A stretch of DNA of 64,000 nucleotides from NCBI GenBank assembly GCA_964023275.1, contig OZ029919.1, positions 2,511,001 to 2,575,000 on the forward strand, read 5' to 3'. Under the pieces are notes generated by a model that saw only the letters and a program-made list of their open reading frames with translations, did no database searches and was not told the origin of the DNA. The position numbers and the translations under genes were made by a program. Shown here one piece after another: positions 57,291 through 64,000 of the stretch (its first letter is position 1; the number at the start of each line of letters is the position of its first letter). The DNA is from Norana najaformis. Lineage: Eukaryota; Annelida; Clitellata; Crassiclitellata; Hormogastridae.

Positions 57291-58964
57291 ATGTACAGAC
57301 GTTCTCGCATTCCTAAACGATCTATCAGTCCCAACCATGACGCCATCAATAAGCACCTCAGACTTAAGAACAGACGTTCTATCAGTCCCAACCATGACGC
57401 CATCAATAAGCACCTCAGACTTAAGAACAGACGTTCTATCAGTCCCAACCACGATGCCATCAATAATCACCTCAGACTTAAGAACCGACGTTCTATCAGT
57501 CCCAACCATGACGCCATCAATAAGCACCTCAGACTTAAGAACAGACGTTCTATCAGTCCCAACCATGACGCCATCAATAAGCACCTCAGACTTAAGAACA
57601 GACGTTCTATCAGTCCCAACCATGACGCCATCAATAAGCACCTCAGACTTAAGAACAGACGTTCTATCAGTCCCAACCACGACGCCATCAATAAGCACCT
57701 CAGACTTAAGAACAGACATTCTATCAGTCCCAACCATGACGCCATCAATAAGCACCTCAGACTTAAGAACCGACGTTCTATCAGTCCCAACCATGACGCC
57801 ATCAATAAGCACCTCAGACTTAAGAACAGACGTTCTATCAGTCCCAACCATGACGCCATCAATAAGCACCTCAGACTTAAGAACAGACGTTCTATCAGTC
57901 CCAACCATGACGCCATCAATAAGCACCTCAGACTTAAGAACAGACGTTCTATCAGTCCCAACCATGATGCCATCAATAAGCACCTCAGACTTAAGAACCG
58001 ACGTTCTATCAGTCCCAACCATGACGCCATCAATAAGCACCTCAGACTGAAGAACAGACGTTCTATCAGTCCCAACCATGACGCCATCAATAAGCACCTC
58101 AGACTTAAGAACAGACGTTCTATCAGTCCCAACCATGACGCCATCAATAAGCACCTCAGACTTAAGAACAGACGTTCTATCAGTCCCAACCATGATGCCA
58201 TCAATAAGCACCTCAGACTTAAGAACAGACGTTCTATCAGTCCAAACCACGACGCCATCAATAAGCACCTCAGACTTAAGAACAGACGTTCTATCAGTCC
58301 CAACCATGACGCCATCAATAAGCACCTCAGACTTAAGAACAGACGTTCTATCAGTCCCAACCACGATGCCATCAATAATCACCTCAGACTTAAGAACCGA
58401 CGTTCTATCAGTCCAAACCATGACGCCATCAATAAGCACCTCAGACTTAAGAACAGACGTTCTATCAGTCCCAACCAGGACGCCATCAATAAGCACCTCA
58501 GACTTAAGAACAGACGTTCTATCAGTCCCAACCACGACGCCATCAATAAGCACCTCAGACTTAAGAACAGACGTTCTATCAGTCCCAACCATGACGCCAT
58601 CAATAATCACCTCAGACTTAAGAACAGACGTTCTATCAGTCCCAACCATGATGCCATCGATAAGCACCTCAGACTTAAGAACAGACGTTCTATCAGTCCC
58701 AACCATGACGCCATCAATAAGCACCTCAGACTTAAGAACAGACGTTCTATCAGTCCCAACCATGACGCCATCAATAAGCACCTCAGACTTAAGAACAGAC
58801 GTTCTATCAGTCCCAACCATGACGCCATCAATAAGCACCTCAGACTTAAGAACAGACGTTCTATCAGTCCCAACCATGACGCCATCAATAAGCACCTCAG
58901 ACTTAAGAACAGACGTTCTATCAGTCCCAACCATGACGCCATCAATAAGCACTTCAGACACTGA
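57291..58964 (+). CDS. Candidate ORF of 19-residue repeats (557 aa)
   Basis: Open frame made of 28 copies of the 19-residue unit NHDAINKHLRLKNRRSISP plus a partial one, after a short start MYRRSRIPKRSISP. Other frames across the array are also open because the unit (57 bp) is a multiple of three. This frame stands out because most differences between copies are silent in it. Product very basic, with RRSIS resembling a PKA site and SP. No homologue, promoter or intron recognised. It could simply be a non-coding minisatellite. Confidence 0.35.
   Translation: MYRRSRIPKRSISPNHDAINKHLRLKNRRSISPNHDAINKHLRLKNRRSISPNHDAINNHLRLKNRRSISPNHDAINKHLRLKNRRSISPNHDAINKHLRLKNRRSISPNHDAINKHLRLKNRRSISPNHDAINKHLRLKNRHSISPNHDAINKHLRLKNRRSISPNHDAINKHLRLKNRRSISPNHDAINKHLRLKNRRSISPNHDAINKHLRLKNRRSISPNHDAINKHLRLKNRRSISPNHDAINKHLRLKNRRSISPNHDAINKHLRLKNRRSISPNHDAINKHLRLKNRRSISPNHDAINKHLRLKNRRSISPNHDAINKHLRLKNRRSISPNHDAINKHLRLKNRRSISPNHDAINNHLRLKNRRSISPNHDAINKHLRLKNRRSISPNQDAINKHLRLKNRRSISPNHDAINKHLRLKNRRSISPNHDAINNHLRLKNRRSISPNHDAIDKHLRLKNRRSISPNHDAINKHLRLKNRRSISPNHDAINKHLRLKNRRSISPNHDAINKHLRLKNRRSISPNHDAINKHLRLKNRRSISPNHDAINKHFRH
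57298..58955. repeat. 57-bp minisatellite, about 29 copies
   Basis: Head-to-tail units beginning GACGTTCTATCAGTCCCAAC and ending CTTAAGAACA, almost without length variation. Copies differ at few positions. Flanks are unique sequence. Confidence 0.98.
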
Positions 58965-59749
58965 AATAAAAACAAGCTTCCGTGCTTCTGTTCGCTAACC
59001 GTTGACAGCTTGATTAATTGCCTCGAACTGATCACTGCTTCACCAAGAATACAGAAATCTGCTTCAGTCTTCCTTTGAAGACGAGCAAACCGATTGGGCT
59101 CTTTGTTATATCCGCAGCAACAGCTTCTGCTGACAACTGTAAAGAAAGAAGGTGAGAAACCCAGACAGAACATAAGAAAGAGGGTCAGACAGAAATAAAG
59201 ACAATAGAACGTAAATGTAAACGTAAATCTCCAAAATTTCCAGGCACCACAAAAGCCGCGTCACAGAGACCAGTTTATCACCGGCGCTATATCAATCAAG
59301 TCCGCAAGAGCGAGGTCAGTTTCGGTGTCAGGTCAGAATCTGTATCGGGTGGGGGTCAAGCCAGGAAGACAGCATGGCGCCACGGTTAAAATCGTTGATG
59401 AAAGGGGTCAAGAGACGATGCAGAAGCAGAATCAGGATAGGATAGCTCGAAAAGTTCGGTTTCAGTCTTGGATGAAAAGCTGCACGAGAGAGGGCGAGCG
59501 AAGGAGTGCTCGTACTGACAGACGAGCAAGGGGAAGCGACTGAACACAGACAGACACACAGACAGACACACAGACAGACACACAGACAGACACACAGACA
59601 CAGACTGTATGCACAAGCGTTGAGGTAAGCAGCAGCAACTAAACTGGAACGGACAAACATACCTACTGAACGAAAGAGAAAGACAAACAAACGGACATAC
59701 ACGGACAGGGACGGGCGGACAAACAGGGTTGGACGGACGCATAGGGACG

Positions 59750-60010
59750 GGCAGACAGAAGGACGGACTGACGGGCGTCCGTCTGATAGCGATTATTCTG
59801 GTGAACAGCGGGACGGCAGATATATCCGGCCGGCACATGGGCCTGCCCGCAGTCCGTCGCGGGGCGAGCAGTCAAGGCGACCGAGCCCACGACGGATGGA
59901 TCGCAGAAGAGCACAGTTGGGGCCCGTTGAGCTGCGCATGTACCACCGCCTTCAACACGGCGGCGGAAGGAAGGACGGACGGAAAGCGGGATGAAATTGT
60001 CCCGGAAATT
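59750..60010. promoter_or_regulatory. GC-rich patch
   Basis: CpG-rich stretch (CGGCCGGCACATGGG, GTCCGTCGCGGGGCGAGC, ACGGCGGCGGAAGG) open in several frames but without a recognised product. Could be a promoter or a first exon of either strand. A CACAGACAGA repeat precedes it (59546-59610). Confidence 0.2.
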
Positions 60011-61144
60011 ATCGGCCAAATGGCCACAGTTGCCGCCAATATCTCCAAACGATATACGAAACAGACGACAGACTAATGACGCTCAGAAAGCCGCAATTTG
60101 TGACGATCTGGTCGACTGTAACGCGAAGCCATCGAAGATTAAAACGATTTTTAAAAGCTGTTTGTCTAGATTTCGGCTAAAGACGAGAATCTGTATTTGG
60201 AACAAAACAAGTTTCGTTACCTCTTTTTGTATGATACATAACTAAAATAATCGTTGAATACACCTAATACCTACGGTTGCTTAACTATAATAATAATAAT
60301 AATAATAATAGTGATTATGATGATGATGATGATGATAACAATGCGATTTATAGTACGGCCGAGGCCGAAAAAAGCGCTGTACATGCTGTGAGACTCATTT
60401 TAACAGGCTTTAATATAACACGAATTCTGATAAAACGCGGTTCAGCTATAGAAATTAAACTCGTTATAGCAGGACTGCGTTATAAGACGGTTCTTGATAT
60501 GGCTCATAAAGACAGCGTTTTAACCAGTTTCGGGTGTATAAAGTTAGATTTTTAAATTGTTATGCAATATTGCATTGTTTGATTGTTCCTTATATTATTA
60601 TTATTTTTATTATTGTCATTTTTATTTATTTATTTATTAATATTGTTATTATTATTATTATTATTATTATTTCTATTACTATTAATTTGTCTTAGAGTTA
60701 GGGCGTCGTATTTCAGCTGTCTCTGGAAATGGACAGAGACTCCCTTTTTTCCCAAAGTCTTTCCATCTGTTTCCAGAGTCATAATGCCCTTCCATTCAGA
60801 GGCACATTTTAAGAGATGGCTGTGAAAACTGCTGGGACGAGGCCTCATTTTTCAAAGATAAAAACTTAATAATAATAAATTTGCGCGGGATGTTTGCCGC
60901 CGCGATTCATCTATCATCTCTATTCATCTATCATCTCTATTCATCTGTCATCTCTATTCATCTGTCATCTCTTGAGACGCGTTGAGACAATATTCATTTT
61001 GAAAGCACTTCTCTCCGTCTGAATTCAGTGCTATAATGCCAGTGCATTTCGGGGCACTTTCTCTCTGATGTCGGTGAGGACATTAACAGCTCCTAGCATA
61101 ATTTATCTGTTCCTCAGGGATTACACTTACCTCGGGTAAAAAAT

Positions 61145-61442
61145 AATAATATAATAATAACAACAACAGTAATAATAGTAATAGTAATAATAGTAAAAGT
61201 AGTAGTAGCAGTAGTAGTATTAGTAGTTGTAGTAATAATAATAATAACAACAGTAATAATAGTAATAGTAGTAGCAGTAGTAGTAGTAATAATGGTAATA
61301 ATAATAATAATAACAGTAATAATACTAATAGTAGTAGCAGTAGTAGTAGTAGTAATAATAATAATAACAGTAATAATAATAATAGTAGCAGTAGTAGTAG
61401 TAGTAGTAATAATAATAATAATAATAATAATAGTAATAATAA
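61145..61442. repeat. AAT/AGT trinucleotide array
   Basis: About 300 bp of TAA/TAG repeats with internal longer periods. The poly-Leu and other ORFs on the minus strand are artefacts. 60240-61080 holds short AAT and TTA runs and nothing else. Confidence 0.95.
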
Positions 61443-62083
61443 AGACCAATTAAACATAAGAAAAGTATTGGACTTGAGGAACACGATTGAAAAGAATGGT
61501 TAACTACGGAAAACTTCATGGAAATAATTTCTAGAAATTATTTCCCCATAAATTCCTTCAGGTAAGAACAATTTCATTATTTATATAAAGAAATTCAGTT
61601 AAATAACTTCAAAAATTCTTTAGGTGTAAAGTTCCTTCACAAAACACCGATTTACATTCCTGAAGTATTCATCTTACGGAACTATGGTACTTCATACCGA
61701 AGTAAACTGGTCACCCTGGCAATTCTGTGTTACATACTATAGAAGCGCTCCATAAACGCCTGCTATCTATCACGTGATGCAGCTGTCACTAGCAACGTCA
61801 CCCGCATCGTCACTTAAGGCCTCCAAGAGACTTGAAATATACCCACTTTCTTCGGTGTGAATTTTCCGCCTCTGGAGTCGGCGACTGCCCACTTTATGGG
61901 GTGTGAAACTTCCTCTTTCGCTGTCAGTGTGCCGACGTTTATTACCCGAAAATTTCCAGGACTCGTCGCGTCCTGCCCGAGGGAACTAAACGAAGTTGGA
62001 AGCATTGTTTGGACACAGAAACAATGGCTGAAAAGCCTGCAATGCTCGTTGCTGTTAACAAGAAATTTTAAAGTCTGTGCGAA

Positions 62084-62175
62084 CTGGTACATACTGAGTA
62101 CTGGTACATACTGAGTACTGGTACATACTGAGTACTGGTACATACTGAGTACTGGTACATACTGAGTACTGGTAC
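62084..62175. repeat. 17-bp minisatellite, left part
   Basis: Unit CTGGTACATACTGAGTA, five copies and a partial one. Confidence 0.95.
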
Positions 62176-62306
62176 TGTGCAAACGTCCAATGGTTGGCAT
62201 GTTGGACTGTCGATCCGGAAGTGACGTGTTCAAATCCCCGCCCTATAGAACTACATTTCAAGTATTGCTGACCTATGACCACACAGTAAAATCTGATACA
62301 CGCACC
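62176..62306 (+). mobile_element. tRNA-like SINE inserted in the 17-bp array
   Basis: 131 bp with tRNA-like head: TGGTTGGCATGTTGG (A-box-like), CTGTCGA loop and GTGTTCAAATCCC (B-box-like). Flanked by a 10-bp direct repeat GTACTGGTAC (62166-62175 and 62307-62316), which could be a target-site duplication. Confidence 0.6.
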
Positions 62307-62309
62307 GTA

Positions 62310-62445
62310 CTGGTACATAGTGAGTACTGGTACATACTGAGTACTGGTACATAGTGAGTACTGGTACATACTGAGTACTGGTACATACTGAGTACTGGTA
62401 CATAGTGAGTACTGGTACACACTCAGTAGTGATACATACTGAGTA
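62310..62445. repeat. 17-bp minisatellite, right part
   Basis: About eight copies of the same unit, with variants CATAGTGAG and CACACTCAG. Confidence 0.95.
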
Positions 62446-62613
62446 CAATGACGGCACGCAGTCTGTGGGAAGATCAACCGCCGACAAAGCGTTTCTCTTA
62501 GACCCCAAAAGACAAGGGCTATATAATGCTTTGCAAGGAGGGACTATGACTTCTATTTCTCCTCTTCTTACAGTACGCTGTAACATCTAACGAAGTAAGA
62601 GGGTATGATTATA

Positions 62614-62745
62614 GTCAGTCAGTCAGTCAATCAGTCAGTCAGTCAGTCAGTCAGTCAGTCAGCCAGTCAGTCAATCAGTCAGTCAGTCGGTCATTCAGTC
62701 ATTCAGTCAGCCAGCCATTCAGTCAGTCAGTCATTCATTCAGTCA

Positions 62746-62783
<38 letters not shown>

Positions 62784-62880
62784 CAGCCAGTCAGTCAGTC
62801 ATTCAGTCAGTCAGTCAGTCAGTCAGTCAGTCACTCAGTCAGTTAGTCAGTCAGTCAGTCAGTCAGTCAGTCAGTCAGTA
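62614..62880. repeat. CAGT tetranucleotide array
   Basis: CAGTCAGTC with CAGC and CATT variants. 62947-63020 is a GTAC/GTAT-rich tract. 63020-64000 shows no recognised gene. Confidence 0.95.
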
Positions 62881-64000
62881 TGCCTGTATGTAATTTTGTG
62901 TTTGCAGAGTATACTTGAAGCACGGCTTATTATCAGACCTTTGGTCTAAGTCGTATATATGTAAGTACGTACGTGTGTATGTACGCATGCATGCACGTAC
63001 ATATGTATGTGTGTATGTATCTGTACATTTATGCAGCGCATTTTGAGAACCTCACAAAGACACTCCTCTGTGGAAGCCTGGGGAGACGAGGCAAGTGGGG
63101 GAACAGGAAACCACCCAACAAAGGGTGGGTGGATGGGTGGCGTCGAAGCAAGAGTGGTCAATGGACATCTGCTAACAGGAACGCCTCGCAGTTAATGGCG
63201 AGCAGGAAGGCGACTTGGGTAACAAAGGCGTCCTAATGGCCGCGAAGTCTAATTACTTCATATAAAAGATCGGTCGCCGGCTCCACGAACTGGACTCGAT
63301 TAAGGGACTGGCCGTAATCTGCTTCACTGTCTGTGGCACGCTCAACAATGGGAGGCGGGGAACCAGATAGACCGGAAGCCTTCCATCTGAAACAAGTTGA
63401 TTGGAGGCAGTTACAACGTAACTAATAATCCGCCATTCGAACCGCCGCTACCGGCAATATCTTTGTCTTTTCGCTTCCACGTAGTGACGTGACGTGATCT
63501 TTTACCTGTAAAATATCGGGATTTTTACCAGTAAAAAAATCCGCCCTATATTTCACCCTGCCATTATATGGTCAAAATGGTGGAAATGTTTACATGCGTC
63601 AAGTTGTCGTTCTTTAAACTTGTAATTTATCAGACCAATTATTTATAATTATCGTTACTGTCAGTGACGTCCTCCACGTGTTTTCAGCTTCTTTAAATCA
63701 GCAATTCTGAAATTAACAGTTTCAATGTGTTGCGCTCTGGACCCGATTTCAGCTGCTCGCATTACAGAAGGCTTTGAAGTTCTTTCTGTTGTCAACATCT
63801 CCCTTACTGAAGGTTGCTTTCCCTCTTGCTATACGCTGCCCTCTGGCTTTAGTCAATCCCCTTCTCAAAAAGCCATTGCAATGTTAGAATGTGGGTCTGA
63901 ATAGAAGCGACTATCGATCGAAGCCTCGAGCATTATGATAACGGCGCTATAGAAGTGTATGATATTGAGTATAACAATATTCGCTCATCAAGTCAGTGTC

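Noticed and set aside
57216..58961. 581-aa minus-strand ORF and the plus ORFs at 57265 and 58078
   Set aside because: They are open only because the 57-bp unit is a multiple of three; unit variants are mostly missense in these frames.
61083..61519. Poly-Leu 'membrane protein' ORF
   Set aside because: Translation of the TAA/TAG trinucleotide array.
61814..62233. 139-aa minus-strand ORF
   Set aside because: Half of it is the 17-bp array and SINE; the remaining part (about 61814-62010) has no recognised family or splice support.

Overview
The window is eukaryotic nuclear DNA from an invertebrate animal. It shows GT-AG introns of about 0.4-2.3 kb, many micro- and minisatellites, tRNA-derived SINEs and other dispersed repeats, and a multi-exon animal cell-surface gene. 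The repeat load and the transposon protein fit a marine invertebrate, but nothing seen fixes the phylum or species.

The main content is one teneurin gene (Ten-m/Odz family) on the minus strand, from 52751 (start of the first coding exon, with some 5'UTR) down to a stop codon at 23668. I rebuilt 25 coding exons by reading every splice junction. All introns are GT-AG, all phases agree, and the CDS totals 8055 nt (2684 aa). The domain order is complete: proline-rich cytoplasmic tail, one membrane helix, juxtamembrane region with a furin-type RKRR site, EGF cluster, Cys-rich segment, TTR-like and FN-plug region, six-bladed NHL propeller, YD/Rhs shell, and a C-terminal Tox-GHH/TCAP-like region. 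Only six EGF repeats are present, against eight in most described teneurins. At least one non-coding exon upstream of 52751 is expected and was not found with confidence.

Left flank (1-23667): a 20-bp minisatellite (1291-1947); a transposon-type gene (549-aa ORF at 3249-4898, with a TATA box and a CRE-containing palindrome, flanked by 84-bp direct repeats); copies of dispersed repeat families; a 9.2-15.1 kb zone of duplicated modules holding four inverted-repeat (MITE-like) elements; a 577-bp near-perfect palindrome centred at 15526; and a degenerate array at 16.0-16.7 kb. No conserved cellular gene was recognised here.

Right flank (52752-64000): simple repeats, two GC-rich patches, a 57-bp minisatellite (57298-58955) that is open in several frames on both strands but whose variants are mostly silent in one plus-strand frame, and a 17-bp array at 62.1-62.4 kb that appears split by a tRNA-like SINE insertion.

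Only the teneurin is a confident functional host gene. The transposon-type ORF is probably real but 3'-truncated. The 19-residue-repeat ORF is a candidate.
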